Positions 49,100-57,811 of a stretch of 64,000 nt of DNA are shown in pieces. The DNA is taken from the NCBI RefSeq assembly GCF_004403985.1, contig NZ_SOHL01000013.1, positions 1-64,000 of the forward strand, given 5' to 3'. Every line of letters starts with the position of its first letter. Position 1 is the first letter of the stretch. This stretch comes from Cryobacterium gelidum. GTDB lineage: Bacteria; Actinomycetota; Actinomycetes; Actinomycetales; Microbacteriaceae. Position numbers and translations under genes: made by a program. The notes under the pieces were generated by a model, which was not told where the DNA came from, ran no database searches, and saw only the letters and a list, made by a program, of their open reading frames with translations.

Positions 49100-51348
49100 C
49101 GCTCGCCCGGTGGGTGCGCCGGGCGAGCTCTCACACGGAGCTCCTGCTCTATCTGGCGACGGCGGCGATCACGGCCATGCTGACCGTCGTGTCGCTCCAG
49201 CTGTGGAAGGCGAACCTTGCGGTTCCGCTCAATTATTCGGGGGATGCGGTCTCCACGAGTGCGCATTTCAAGACGGTCATCGAGGAGGGCTGGTACGAAT
49301 ACCAGCCACGCCTCGGCGCCCCCTTCGGCCAGTTCTACAACGACTTCCCCACCGCCGACAACCTGCACCTGGTAGCAGCGAAGATCCTCGGCCTCTTCAC
49401 CCAGGACTGGGCCGTCGCCCTGAACACCTACTATCTCGTGGGTTTCGTGCTCACGGCCATCGCCGCGGTCTGGTTCTTCCGCACGTGCGGGGTGTCGCTT
49501 GCGCTGAGCGGTGTGCTCGCAACGGTCTTCGCGCTCGCGCCGTACCATTTCCTGCGCGGCGAGGCACACCTCTGGCTCGCCTCCTACTACGGCATTCCGC
49601 TCGGCCTGGGGCTGCTCGTGCTGCTGCTGCGCGGCGTTTCGCTCTGGGGCAGGGGCACGTCGCCGAACCCGGTTCTCTCTTGGCTGTTCTCGCCCACCGC
49701 CCGCACACTCTTGTGGATCGGAATCCTCGCCACATCGTCGTCGTACTATGCCATCTTCTTCCTTGTGCTGTTGGCCTTCACCGGCCTCTCTGTACTGGTG
49801 CGCGACCGTGCCTGGCGTCCGTTCTGGGCCGCAGCCACCGCGGGCGTCGTCACAGTGCTGGTGATGCTCGCCAACATGCTTCCCGACCTAATTTACGCCT
49901 GGCAGAATGGCGCCAATCCGGGCGGGCTTGATCGCGGGCACGCCGAAACGGAGGGCTACGCCCTCAAGCTCGCGGCGCTTCTCTTGCCGTGGTCAGACCA
50001 CCGCATCGGGTTCCTGCGCGCCTTTCGCCAACAGTATGACTCGAGCTATCCGCTCGCGAGCGAGCTGCCAGCCTTCGGCCTGATCGCGGCCGTCGGCTTC
50101 ATCGGTGCCGTCATTATCCTGTTGCTTCTTCTCGTGACTCGCCGCCGCCCCTGGAATAGCGCACCGTCCTGGGATCTCGTCTCCGGTCTGGCAGCGCTCA
50201 TCCTCGTAGGCTTCCTGTTCTCCACGATCGGGGGCCTGTCTACGTTCATCTCTTTCGCCACCAGCAGCTTGCGTGGCTGGAACCGGATGTCGATCGTGCT
50301 CGCATTGCTCAGCCTCGGCGTACTCGGCCTCCTGCTCGACAAGGCGCTCGCCCGCTGGTTCTCCCGGCACGAATGGCGGCCGGGCGCCCGGCGCGTGACC
50401 GTGGGCGTGCTCTGCGTCGGGCTGCTGGGCGTGGCGTTCGTTGATCAGACGCCGAGCGACGCTTCGGCCACCTACGCTTCGACCGAGAAGCAGTTCGCCG
50501 CGGACCACCTGTGGTTCAGCGCGGTAGAAGCAAGCTTGCCGGAGGGTTCCGCGGTATTGCTCCTGCCCTATCTCCCGTTCCCGGAAACTCAGGCTGGGAA
50601 CGGTTTCATCGCCTCCAACCAACTTGTGCCCTACCTGCAGACCACAAACCTGCGCTGGTCGAACGGCGGCATCAAGGGCAGGCCGACGGCCGACTGGCCT
50701 GGGCAGCTGTCGAACTATTCACACGCCGACCTCGCGACGCTCGCTGCAACGGCCGACATGGCGGGGATCATGATCCAGCGCGCGGCCTTCACCGACGGCG
50801 GTGCTGCGGTCGAAGCCGCGCTCGCGGCCTCTACCGGACACGCCGCTCGGGTGAGCGCCGACGGGCAGTATGCGTTCGTCGATCTGCAGGGCATCCGGGC
50901 CGACCTCGCCGACACGACGTCGTCGACCACGCTTGGGGCTGCCGCCGAGCTCGTCACCATCCCCGTGACCGCCTATCCCACCCCGTCGCTCGGTTCTGCC
51001 TTCGACGAGGATGAAGTGTCCATCCTCGTGAGCCGTCGCCTGCCGGCCTCCTTCGTGGTTGCCAACGCCGGTGCCCAGCCCGTGCCGGTCACCGTCACGT
51101 TCGACGTGGTAAGCGAGGTCGAGAGCGGAAGCACGACGGTGTCGTTCCCCGGCGGTGGACGACAGGTACAGCCATATACGGATCACACGGCAACGTTCAC
51201 CCTCGCCTTCACAGCACCGCCGGACACCGCACCGGTCGACATCGCGGTCGTCGATGCCGTCGGCGGCCCCGTCAGGAGCGCAAAAGTGGTGCACCTGACC
51301 GTGACACAGGATGCGCTGTCCGCATACCTCAGTGGGTCGACACGCTGA
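49096..51348 (+). CDS. Large membrane glycosyltransferase-like protein (GT-C/YfhO-like)
   Basis: 750 residues. After a basic start (MTLARWVRRASSH), about 12 membrane segments fill residues 18-470, and a 270-residue extracytoplasmic beta-rich domain follows. The first outer loop has STSAHFKTVIEEGWYEYQPRLGAPFGQFYNDFPTADNLHL, typical of YfhO-like/GT-C proteins with conserved acidic residues in the first loop. I infer that it uses a polyprenyl-linked sugar on the outer face. The start is fixed by the ATGA overlap with the GT2 gene. The acceptor is unknown. Confidence 0.82.
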   Translation: MTLARWVRRASSHTELLLYLATAAITAMLTVVSLQLWKANLAVPLNYSGDAVSTSAHFKTVIEEGWYEYQPRLGAPFGQFYNDFPTADNLHLVAAKILGLFTQDWAVALNTYYLVGFVLTAIAAVWFFRTCGVSLALSGVLATVFALAPYHFLRGEAHLWLASYYGIPLGLGLLVLLLRGVSLWGRGTSPNPVLSWLFSPTARTLLWIGILATSSSYYAIFFLVLLAFTGLSVLVRDRAWRPFWAAATAGVVTVLVMLANMLPDLIYAWQNGANPGGLDRGHAETEGYALKLAALLLPWSDHRIGFLRAFRQQYDSSYPLASELPAFGLIAAVGFIGAVIILLLLLVTRRRPWNSAPSWDLVSGLAALILVGFLFSTIGGLSTFISFATSSLRGWNRMSIVLALLSLGVLGLLLDKALARWFSRHEWRPGARRVTVGVLCVGLLGVAFVDQTPSDASATYASTEKQFAADHLWFSAVEASLPEGSAVLLLPYLPFPETQAGNGFIASNQLVPYLQTTNLRWSNGGIKGRPTADWPGQLSNYSHADLATLAATADMAGIMIQRAAFTDGGAAVEAALAASTGHAARVSADGQYAFVDLQGIRADLADTTSSTTLGAAAELVTIPVTAYPTPSLGSAFDEDEVSILVSRRLPASFVVANAGAQPVPVTVTFDVVSEVESGSTTVSFPGGGRQVQPYTDHTATFTLAFTAPPDTAPVDIAVVDAVGGPVRSAKVVHLTVTQDALSAYLSGSTR

Positions 51349-51401
51349 CCCCCTCCATCCGAAGTCGGGCAATCCCGGCCTCCCGAGCATGAAACCTGAT
51401 T

Positions 51402-52436
51402 GTGACACCACCAGAGATTGAACCAGGCACGACGGCTGAACCCGTGGAGCGTCCGCACGAACTGTCCGTGGTCATCCCCGTGTACCAGGGCGAGGCCACG
51501 CTGGCCGCCATCATGGCCGAAATCGAATGCCTCACCTCGGTGACCGTCTCCCCCGACGGCTACCCCTTCGTCGTGCGCGAGGTGCTCCTCGTGTGCGACA
51601 ACGGCCCGGATGACTCCGCCCGCGTCATGCGCGAACTGGATGCCCAGTACGGTTTCGTGCGCGCCGTCTGGTTGAGCCGTAACTACGGCCAGCATGCGGC
51701 AACCCTCGCCGGAATGGCGTCGTCCGGAAACGAGTGGATCGTCACTCTCGACGAGGACGGCCAGCACGATCCCGGCGACATCGGTGGACTCCTCGACACA
51801 GCCATGCGCGAGCAGGCCTCGGTGGTCTACGCCAAGCCCACAAATCCGGCGCCGCACGGTTACCTGCGCAATTCGGCGAGCAGCACAGCGAAATGGCTAC
51901 TCACCAAGCTCTTCTCCGGATCGAATGCACCGGATTACCAGAGCTTCCGCCTGATCCTCGGCAGCATCGGTCGAAGCGTCGCCGCTTATTCCGGTTCCGG
52001 TGTATACCTCGACGTGGCCATGGGATGGGTGGCCGGCACCGTCGTCACGTCGCCGGTTCGACTGCGTGACGAGGGCGACCGACGCTCCGGATACTCCACC
52101 CGACGCCTGTTCTCCCACTTTTGGCGAATGATCTTGTCGAGCGGCACGCGCGCCCTGCGCTTCGTGAGTATTTTGGGCGTCGTCGTCGGCGCGGCGGGCG
52201 CGGCGGTGGCGCTCTTCATTCTCGTTTCGCGCCTGGCGGGCAACGAGGTCCCCCAGGGGTGGGCGTCGACGATCGTGATCGTGCTGCTGGGCTTCGGTGC
52301 CGTGCTGTTCTCGCTTGGCGTTATCGCCGAGTACATCGGTATCAACGTGAATATGGCCATGGGCAAGCCGCCCTATCTCATCACCACCGATCCGGCTCAT
52401 GGGCCGCTCGGACGTCGTCACCCGCGCGTGCCGTGA
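51402..52436 (+). CDS. GtrB-like polyprenyl-phosphate glycosyltransferase (GT2)
   Basis: A 344-residue protein with an N-terminal GT2 domain (LSVVIPVYQGEATLAAIMAEIE, LLVCDNGPDDSARVMRELD, TLDEDGQHDPGDIGGLLD with the DxD-type site) and two C-terminal membrane helices (about 248-270 and 285-310), the architecture of GtrB/ArnC/DpmA enzymes. It would transfer a sugar from an NDP-sugar to polyprenyl phosphate. The partner flippase may be GtrA at 47,583. GTG start at 51,402. It is coupled to the next SDR by a 4-bp overlap (GTGA). Confidence 0.9.
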   Translation: MTPPEIEPGTTAEPVERPHELSVVIPVYQGEATLAAIMAEIECLTSVTVSPDGYPFVVREVLLVCDNGPDDSARVMRELDAQYGFVRAVWLSRNYGQHAATLAGMASSGNEWIVTLDEDGQHDPGDIGGLLDTAMREQASVVYAKPTNPAPHGYLRNSASSTAKWLLTKLFSGSNAPDYQSFRLILGSIGRSVAAYSGSGVYLDVAMGWVAGTVVTSPVRLRDEGDRRSGYSTRRLFSHFWRMILSSGTRALRFVSILGVVVGAAGAAVALFILVSRLAGNEVPQGWASTIVIVLLGFGAVLFSLGVIAEYIGINVNMAMGKPPYLITTDPAHGPLGRRHPRVP

Positions 52437-53473
52437 CAAAGACCGCGTGGGTCATCGGCGCGAGGGGAATGCTCGGGCGGGCCACCTCGACCCGGCTGCG
52501 GGAGAGCGCCGGCTGGTCGCTCATCGACGCTGCTCCGGTGTGCTGGCAGGACGACGCGGCCCTTGAGGCCTCGGTAGCCCGGTCGATGCGGGAGCTTCTC
52601 GCGTGCGCTGCTTCCGGCAACAGGGACGGGCTGGGCGGCGACTGGGCCGTTTTCTGGACGGCTGGGACCGTCGTGACCTCAAGCCCGGCCACGGACATGC
52701 AGGGCCAACTGCACCAGTTCCGCCTGGCACTCGACGTGATCGCGCGGGAGGCGCACGGGCATCCGCTCTCGGCACAAGGCTGCGTGTTCTTCGCGTCGTC
52801 GGCCGGTGGCGTGTACGGCGGATCGGTCGATCCGCCGTTCACCGAACACACGGTGCCGGTACCGATCTCGCCCTACGGCCGGTTCAAACTCGACGCGGAG
52901 GCCGTCCTCGCCGATTTCTCGCGGCGCACGGGAATCTCTGCACTCTCCGGGCGCATCTCCAACCTGTACGGGCCCGGCCAGAGCCTCGACAAGATGCAGG
53001 GCCTGATCTCTCATGTCGCTCGAGCGCAGTTCACCGGGGCGCCCACCTCGATCTATGTTCCCCTGGATACCCTGCGCGACTACATCTTCGTTACCGACTG
53101 TGCCGCTCTCATCGTGGATTCCACCGGGCGTGCCCTCGACGTGGCCCGGTCGACGGGAACCGTGGCGGCCACGAAGAACCTGATCTCCGGGCACGCGGTC
53201 ACGATTAGTTCCCTGCTCGGCTATTTCCGCATCCTGGCGAAGGGGAATGCGCGGGTCATGCTCGGAACGTCGTCGTCGGCCGCGTTCCAGGCGCTCGACC
53301 TGCGCCTGAAAACCGTGGTCTGGCCCGACCTCGACGACCGGGAGCAGGAAACCCTGCCCGCCGGCATCATGGCGACCATGACGGACATTCTCGCCGGCAT
53401 CCAGCGGGGAACGGCTGCCCCATCAGCTCAGGCGGGCGTGCCCGACAGCAAGCCCGCGAGGTACCGCCCGTAG
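52433..53473 (+). CDS. Extended SDR, sugar-nucleotide epimerase/reductase-like
   Basis: A 346-residue SDR: the N-terminus [17 protein letters not shown] is a divergent Rossmann motif (GARGMLG like RmlD-type reductases). [19 protein letters not shown] holds the active-site Ser and [14 protein letters not shown] the Tyr/Lys pair. [24 protein letters not shown] follows. The tail from about 300 is unusual. The GTG start overlaps the GtrB-like gene stop. It runs 46 bp into the convergent rmlA gene. The sugar acted on is unknown; a modification of the lipid-linked residue made by the neighbour is plausible. Confidence 0.85.
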   Translation: MTKTAWVIGARGMLGRATSTRLRESAGWSLIDAAPVCWQDDAALEASVARSMRELLACAASGNRDGLGGDWAVFWTAGTVVTSSPATDMQGQLHQFRLALDVIAREAHGHPLSAQGCVFFASSAGGVYGGSVDPPFTEHTVPVPISPYGRFKLDAEAVLADFSRRTGISALSGRISNLYGPGQSLDKMQGLISHVARAQFTGAPTSIYVPLDTLRDYIFVTDCAALIVDSTGRALDVARSTGTVAATKNLISGHAVTISSLLGYFRILAKGNARVMLGTSSSAAFQALDLRLKTVVWPDLDDREQETLPAGIMATMTDILAGIQRGTAAPSAQAGVPDSKPARYRP

Positions 53474-54300
53474 CCACTCTTCTGGAGCGGCTCAGCAAGC
53501 TCGGCCAAACGGTCGTCATCAATCCAGCCCGCACGCCAGGCGATTTCCTCGATGCAGCCGATCTTGAAACCCTGACGGTCTTCGATGACGCGCACGTATT
53601 CGCTTGCCTGCATCATGGATTCAAAGGTGCCAGTGTCAAGCCATGCCGTTCCACGGTCGAGGACCTGCACGCGGAGCTTGCCGCGATCGAGATATTCCTG
53701 GTTGATGGTTGAGATTTCGAGCTCACCGCGGGCGCTTGGCTTGATCGTTTTCGCGATCTCAACGACATCGTTGTCATAGAAGTAGAGTCCCGGCACGGCA
53801 TAGTTGCTCTTCGGAACCGCCGGTTTCTCTTCGATCGATACGGCCCGGAAATCACCGTCGAACTCCACGACTCCGTAGGCCGCCGGATCCGCGACGTGAT
53901 ACGCGAAAATGACGGCACCCTCGATCTGCGAATTACCCCGCAGGGCCGTTCCGAGGCCGGCACCGTGGAAGATATTGTCACCCAGAACGAGCGCGACGCT
54001 GTCGTCGCCGATGAAGTCCTCACCGATCGTGAATGCCTGGGCGAGTCCGTCAGGCGACGCCTGCACGGCGTACTCGATGGACAGGCCCAGATCGGATCCG
54101 TCCCCGAACAGTGCCCGGAATTGGCTGGCATACTCTGGCGTCGTGATGATGAGTATCTCGCGGATACCGGCCATCATGAGCGTTGATAGCGGGTAATAGA
54201 CCATTGGCTTGTCATAGATCGGCATGAGCTGCTTGGAGATGCCTTTGGTGATCGGCCAAAGTCGGGTTCCCGACCCTCCGGCCAGAATAATCCCCCGCAT
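53428..54300 (-). CDS. rmlA: Glucose-1-phosphate thymidylyltransferase
   Basis: A 290-residue nucleotidyltransferase, first step of dTDP-L-rhamnose synthesis (glucose-1-P + dTTP). The signature [38 protein letters not shown] is at the N-terminus, VLGDNIFHG (metal Asp) and [17 protein letters not shown] in the middle, and [28 protein letters not shown] at the C-terminus. It is downstream of rmlC in a two-gene minus operon with a 1-bp gap. Its 3' end overlaps the SDR gene by 46 bp. Regulation may include feedback by dTDP-rhamnose, known for the family. Confidence 0.97.
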   Translation of the reverse strand: MRGIILAGGSGTRLWPITKGISKQLMPIYDKPMVYYPLSTLMMAGIREILIITTPEYASQFRALFGDGSDLGLSIEYAVQASPDGLAQAFTIGEDFIGDDSVALVLGDNIFHGAGLGTALRGNSQIEGAVIFAYHVADPAAYGVVEFDGDFRAVSIEEKPAVPKSNYAVPGLYFYDNDVVEIAKTIKPSARGELEISTINQEYLDRGKLRVQVLDRGTAWLDTGTFESMMQASEYVRVIEDRQGFKIGCIEEIAWRAGWIDDDRLAELAEPLQKSGYGRYLAGLLSGTPA

Positions 54301-54301
54301 G

Positions 54302-54922
54302 TCAGGCCTTCCCCATCGATGATGTCGTGAGCGAGTCGTAGAAGGCTCGCGATTCGTCCCAGGTCGGCAGCAGGCCCGAGGCTGCCGCGTGTTCCAGCGA
54401 GGGGCCGTCGGTGTCCTTCGGAGACAGCAGCGGCACTCCGGCTTCGGGCGGGAAGACGAGGTCGATGTCGGCGTCCAACGGGTTGATGCCGTGTTCGCGG
54501 GTCGGGTTGAACGTATCGGAGACCAGATAAGTGACGATCGCGTCGTCCGTCAACGACACGAAGGCGTGCCCGAGGCCTTCGGCCAGATACACGCTGCGAC
54601 GGTCGACGTCATCGAGCAGCACGGAATCCCATTGGCCGAAGGTGGGCGATCCGACCCGGATATCGATGACGTAATCGAGTACGGCGCCGCGAACGGCAGT
54701 CACATACTTGGCCTGGCCCCGAGGAATGCTGGCGAAATGAATGCCCCGCACCACGCCTTTTCGCGAGACCGACAGGTTCGCCTGGCGAAGATCAAGCGCG
54801 TGGCCGATCGTTTCTTCAAGCCGGTCAAAGCGGTACCATTCCAGGAAAACCCCCCGGTCATCGGCGTGTTGCTTTGGGGTCAACTCGTAGGCATCTGGGA
54901 TCTTCAGTTCGCGAATCTGCAC
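54302..54922 (-). CDS. rmlC: dTDP-4-dehydrorhamnose 3,5-epimerase
   Basis: A 206-residue cupin enzyme, third step of the pathway. Key segments are [61 protein letters not shown] (catalytic His63-like in GIHF), [24 protein letters not shown] (Tyr/His dyad partner) and [13 protein letters not shown]. It is somewhat longer than average because of a 40-residue tail ([16 protein letters not shown]...). A -10 box TAGACT 7 nt before the GTG suggests a leaderless transcript for rmlCA. Confidence 0.96.
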   Translation of the reverse strand: MQIRELKIPDAYELTPKQHADDRGVFLEWYRFDRLEETIGHALDLRQANLSVSRKGVVRGIHFASIPRGQAKYVTAVRGAVLDYVIDIRVGSPTFGQWDSVLLDDVDRRSVYLAEGLGHAFVSLTDDAIVTYLVSDTFNPTREHGINPLDADIDLVFPPEAGVPLLSPKDTDGPSLEHAAASGLLPTWDESRAFYDSLTTSSMGKA

Positions 54923-54929
54923 GCCCAGA

Positions 54930-54935
54930 AGTCTA
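54930..54935 (-). promoter_or_regulatory. -10 box of leaderless rmlC-rmlA
   Basis: TAGACT on the minus strand is followed by seven nucleotides and the GTG at 54,922. Initiation at or next to the start codon is implied. Confidence 0.5.
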
Positions 54936-54952
54936 CACAGGGGCCGTCCCGG

Positions 54953-54958
54953 TAGAAT
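54953..54958 (+). promoter_or_regulatory. -10 box of the rhamnosyltransferase
   Basis: TAGAAT in CCGGTAGAATTGATAGG lies about 99 nt before the rhamnosyltransferase start and 40 nt before a 20-codon leader ORF. The minus-strand rmlC -10 box lies only 18 nt to the left, so the two promoters practically overlap back-to-back. Confidence 0.45.
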
Positions 54959-54997
54959 TGATAGGTCTTCTTCTCGATCGGAACGGTATCAGCACGC

Positions 54998-55060
54998 ATG
55001 ACACATGAACGCAACGGCGATCGCGTCACCGCGCCCGCCCGCGAAACCACACGCCCATGA
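54998..55060 (+). CDS. 20-residue leader ORF coupled to the rhamnosyltransferase
   Basis: An ATG at 54,998 opens 20 codons (MTHERNGDRVTAPARETTRP) ending in TGA at 55,058-55,060, overlapping the rhamnosyltransferase ATG at 55,057 (ATGA). It could be a translated leader that couples translation. No ribosome site is evident for the leader, and the peptide is unrecognised. Confidence 0.3.
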   Translation: MTHERNGDRVTAPARETTRP

Positions 55061-55899
55061 TCGCCGTGGTCACTGTGAGTCACGGGTCCGACGAGGTCCT
55101 GCGACCGTTCCTGGCCAGTGTGGCAGGCGCCAGCCGCCAGCCGCTTCGGGTCGTCGTGGTCGACAACAAGCCGCTCGGAAGCGAAGCGCGTGCAATCGCC
55201 GCCGAATTCGGCGCCGAGTACCTGAGCGATACGAACCGTGGCTACGGCCACGGCATCAATACCGGTGTCGCCAGCCTGCATGAAACGCCAGCCTGGGTTC
55301 TCATCTGCAATCCTGACCTCGTGCTGGCGCCCGAGTCCATCGACATTCTTCGCGCCATCGGGGAGTCTGATCCGTCCATCGGCGCTGTCGGACCACGAAT
55401 CCTGAACGCGGACGGGACCACGTACGCATCGGCACGCGCGCTGCCCTCAATCCGCACCGGAGTGGGGCATGCCCTGTTCGCCAACGTGTGGACCTCCAAT
55501 CCCTGGACCCGCCGTTATCTCCAAGGCAACGGCGGAGAACCACACCGGCGAGACAGCGGGTGGCTGTCCGGGGCGTGCCTGCTGATTCGCGGGTCGACCT
55601 TCGTGGAGCTGAACGGTTTCGACGACAGCTATTTCATGTATTTCGAGGATGTCGACCTGGGCTATCGAATGCAGCAGGCGGGACATCGATGCGTGTACGA
55701 GCCCCTCGCCGCCGTTACCCATACCGGCGCCCACTCCACGCAGGCCGAGTCGGCACGTATGCTCGCTGCGCATCACGAGAGCGCCAACAGGTTCCTCTCC
55801 CGCAAGTACCACGGTGTTCTGCTGTGGCCCTTGCGACAAGCGATTGCGGTCGGCCTGTGGGTGCGTTCTCGGTTCCAGCAGCGTCGCGGCACGCACTGA
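55057..55899 (+). CDS. GT2 rhamnosyltransferase (WbbL-like)
   Basis: A 280-residue GT-A enzyme. IAVVTVSHGSDEVLRPFLASVAG, VVVVDNKPLGSEARAIAAEFGAEYLSDTNRGYGHGINTGV and VLICNPDLVL (metal-binding NPD) follow the WbbL pattern, as does DSGWLSGACLLIRGSTFVELNGFDDSYFMYFEDVDLGYRMQQAG. WbbL transfers rhamnose from dTDP-rhamnose to GlcNAc-diphospho-decaprenol in mycobacteria. Placement between rmlCA and rmlBD strongly supports dTDP-rhamnose as donor here; the acceptor is inferred. Its start overlaps a 20-codon leader ORF. Confidence 0.88.
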   Translation: MIAVVTVSHGSDEVLRPFLASVAGASRQPLRVVVVDNKPLGSEARAIAAEFGAEYLSDTNRGYGHGINTGVASLHETPAWVLICNPDLVLAPESIDILRAIGESDPSIGAVGPRILNADGTTYASARALPSIRTGVGHALFANVWTSNPWTRRYLQGNGGEPHRRDSGWLSGACLLIRGSTFVELNGFDDSYFMYFEDVDLGYRMQQAGHRCVYEPLAAVTHTGAHSTQAESARMLAAHHESANRFLSRKYHGVLLWPLRQAIAVGLWVRSRFQQRRGTH

Positions 55900-55931
55900 A
55901 CCTGCCGCCGGAACTTCCACCGACGTTCCAG

Positions 55932-55937
55932 TAGAAT
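55932..55937 (+). promoter_or_regulatory. -10 box upstream of rmlB
   Basis: TAGAAT in CCAGTAGAATCGG lies 37 nt before the rmlB ATG. It gives a leader of about 31 nt that has no normal ribosome site; instead it contains CCTCCTT just before ATG. Confidence 0.5.
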
Positions 55938-55974
55938 CGGCGGGTCCCCTCAGCCAACGAAACGGTACCTCCTT

Positions 55975-56961
55975 ATGAAGATCCTCGTCACCGGTGGAGC
56001 TGGCTTTATCGGCTCCAACTTTGTTCGCCGCACCATTGAAGACGCCTACCCAGGCCTCGAAGGCGCTGAGGTTGTCGTTCTTGACGCACTGACCTATTCC
56101 GGCAACCGGGAGAACCTCGCACCCATCGCGCATTCGCCGCGCTACTCCTTCGTACACGGCGATATCCGTGACGCCGCCCTACTCGATACGTTGTTCCCCG
56201 GCCTCGACGCTGTCGTGCACTTCGCCGCTGAGTCCCATGTCGACCGATCGGTGCGGGACGCCTCGATTTTCGTCGAGACCAACGTGCTCGGCACCCAGCA
56301 GCTGCTCGACGCGGCGCTGCGCCATGACCTGGCCCGTTTTGTGCACGTCTCCACCGACGAGGTGTACGGCTCCATCGCCGAGGGGTCCTGGAACGAAGAG
56401 CGGGCGCTCGAGCCCAATTCCCCCTACTCCGCATCAAAGGCCGGCAGTGACCTGCTCGCCCGCAGCTACCACCGCACGCACGGCCTGAATGTGTCGATCA
56501 CGCGCTGCTCGAACAACTACGGGCCGTACCATTTTCCCGAAAAAGTTATTCCGCTGTTCGTCAGCAACCTGATCGATGACCGGCACGTTCCCCTGTATGG
56601 CGAGGGCAACAACATTCGCGATTGGCTGCACGTTGACGACCACACCCGTGCGATCGCCATGGTGCTCGTCGGCGGTCGCGCCGGTGAGATCTACAACATC
56701 GGCGGCGGCACCGAGCTGACCAACACGGAGCTCACCCAGCTGCTGCTGGACTCCACTGGCAAGGACTGGTCGTACGTCGACCGGGTCGCCGACCGTCTCG
56801 GCCACGACCTGCGCTACTCGGTGGACATCTCGAAGATTCAAGCCGAGCTGGGCTATTCTCCCGAGGTTCCGTTTGAGCAGGGCCTGGCCGACGTGGTGCA
56901 GTGGTACCGCGACAACCGCCAATGGTGGGAGCCGCTCAAAGCGATAGCGGCGCTGGGATAG
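55975..56961 (+). CDS. rmlB: dTDP-glucose 4,6-dehydratase
   Basis: A 328-residue SDR, second step of dTDP-rhamnose synthesis. It contains KILVTGGAGFIGSNFVRRTI, HFAAESHVDRSVRDASIFVETNV, VHVSTDEVYGSI (catalytic Thr-Asp-Glu), SPYSASKAGSDLLARSY (Tyr/Lys) and NNYGPYHFPEKVIPLFV. All catalytic residues are present. It is followed after 1 bp by rmlD. An SD sequence is not apparent. Confidence 0.97.
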   Translation: MKILVTGGAGFIGSNFVRRTIEDAYPGLEGAEVVVLDALTYSGNRENLAPIAHSPRYSFVHGDIRDAALLDTLFPGLDAVVHFAAESHVDRSVRDASIFVETNVLGTQQLLDAALRHDLARFVHVSTDEVYGSIAEGSWNEERALEPNSPYSASKAGSDLLARSYHRTHGLNVSITRCSNNYGPYHFPEKVIPLFVSNLIDDRHVPLYGEGNNIRDWLHVDDHTRAIAMVLVGGRAGEIYNIGGGTELTNTELTQLLLDSTGKDWSYVDRVADRLGHDLRYSVDISKIQAELGYSPEVPFEQGLADVVQWYRDNRQWWEPLKAIAALG

Positions 56962-56962
56962 C

Positions 56963-57811
56963 ATGACCCGTTTCCTGATTACCGGAGCCAACGGCATGCT
57001 CGGCCGCGATCTGCAGGCGGCTTTGGTGGGCCAGAACGTGACCGCACTTGGCCGAATCGACCTCGACGTGACCGATCTGTCGGCCGTCACCGATGCCGTC
57101 GCCGGGCACGACGTGGTCATCAATTGCGCCGCCTATACCAAGGTTGACGACGCCGAATCGAACGAAGACACGGCCTACCTCGTGAACGGCGTGGGCGCTC
57201 GAAATCTGGCGGTAGCGGCGTCCGCTGCCTCGGCCCGCCTCGTTCAAGTCTCCACCGACTACGTCTTCGACGGTACGGCCACCACGCCGTACCCGGAGGA
57301 CACCCCGCGCCACCCGATCTCGGCCTACGGCCGCACGAAGGCTGCCGGCGAGGAATTCGTGCTCGCCGAGAACGGCGCCCGCAGCTTCATCGTGCGCACT
57401 GCCTGGCTCTACGGTCGACATGGCCCCAACTTCGCCCGTACCATGCTGCGCCTGGCCGCCAACCACGACACGGTGAGCGTCGTCAACGACCAGCTCGGCC
57501 AGCCCACCTGGACCGTCGATCTCGCCGCGCAGATTGTGTTACTGCTGCACGCGGATGCCCCGGCTGGCATTTACCACGGCACCAACTCCGGCGTCGCGTC
57601 CAAGTTCGACATGGCCCAGGCCGTGTTTACCTCGGCCGGTCTTGACGCGGAGCGCGTACTGCCCACGGACAGCTCGGCCTTCGTTCTCCCGGCCCCTCGG
57701 CCCGCGTACTCCGTGCTCGGGCATGAATCGTGGGCGAGTGCCGGCCTCGTTCCGATGCGCGACTGGCGTGCCGCCCTCTCGGGCGCCCACTCGGCCGGCG
57801 CGGTGTCCTGA
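56963..57811 (+). CDS. rmlD: dTDP-4-dehydrorhamnose reductase
   Basis: A 282-residue SDR, last step of dTDP-L-rhamnose synthesis. Motifs are RFLITGANGMLGRDLQAAL, INCAAYTKVDDAESNEDTAYLVN, QVSTDYVFDG (Ser/Thr/Tyr), ISAYGRTKAAGEEFVL (Tyr/Lys) and IVRTAWLYGRHGPNFARTMLRLA. It lies 1 bp after rmlB and its stop overlaps the start of the FkbM gene (TGATG). Confidence 0.97.
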   Translation: MTRFLITGANGMLGRDLQAALVGQNVTALGRIDLDVTDLSAVTDAVAGHDVVINCAAYTKVDDAESNEDTAYLVNGVGARNLAVAASAASARLVQVSTDYVFDGTATTPYPEDTPRHPISAYGRTKAAGEEFVLAENGARSFIVRTAWLYGRHGPNFARTMLRLAANHDTVSVVNDQLGQPTWTVDLAAQIVLLLHADAPAGIYHGTNSGVASKFDMAQAVFTSAGLDAERVLPTDSSAFVLPAPRPAYSVLGHESWASAGLVPMRDWRAALSGAHSAGAVS

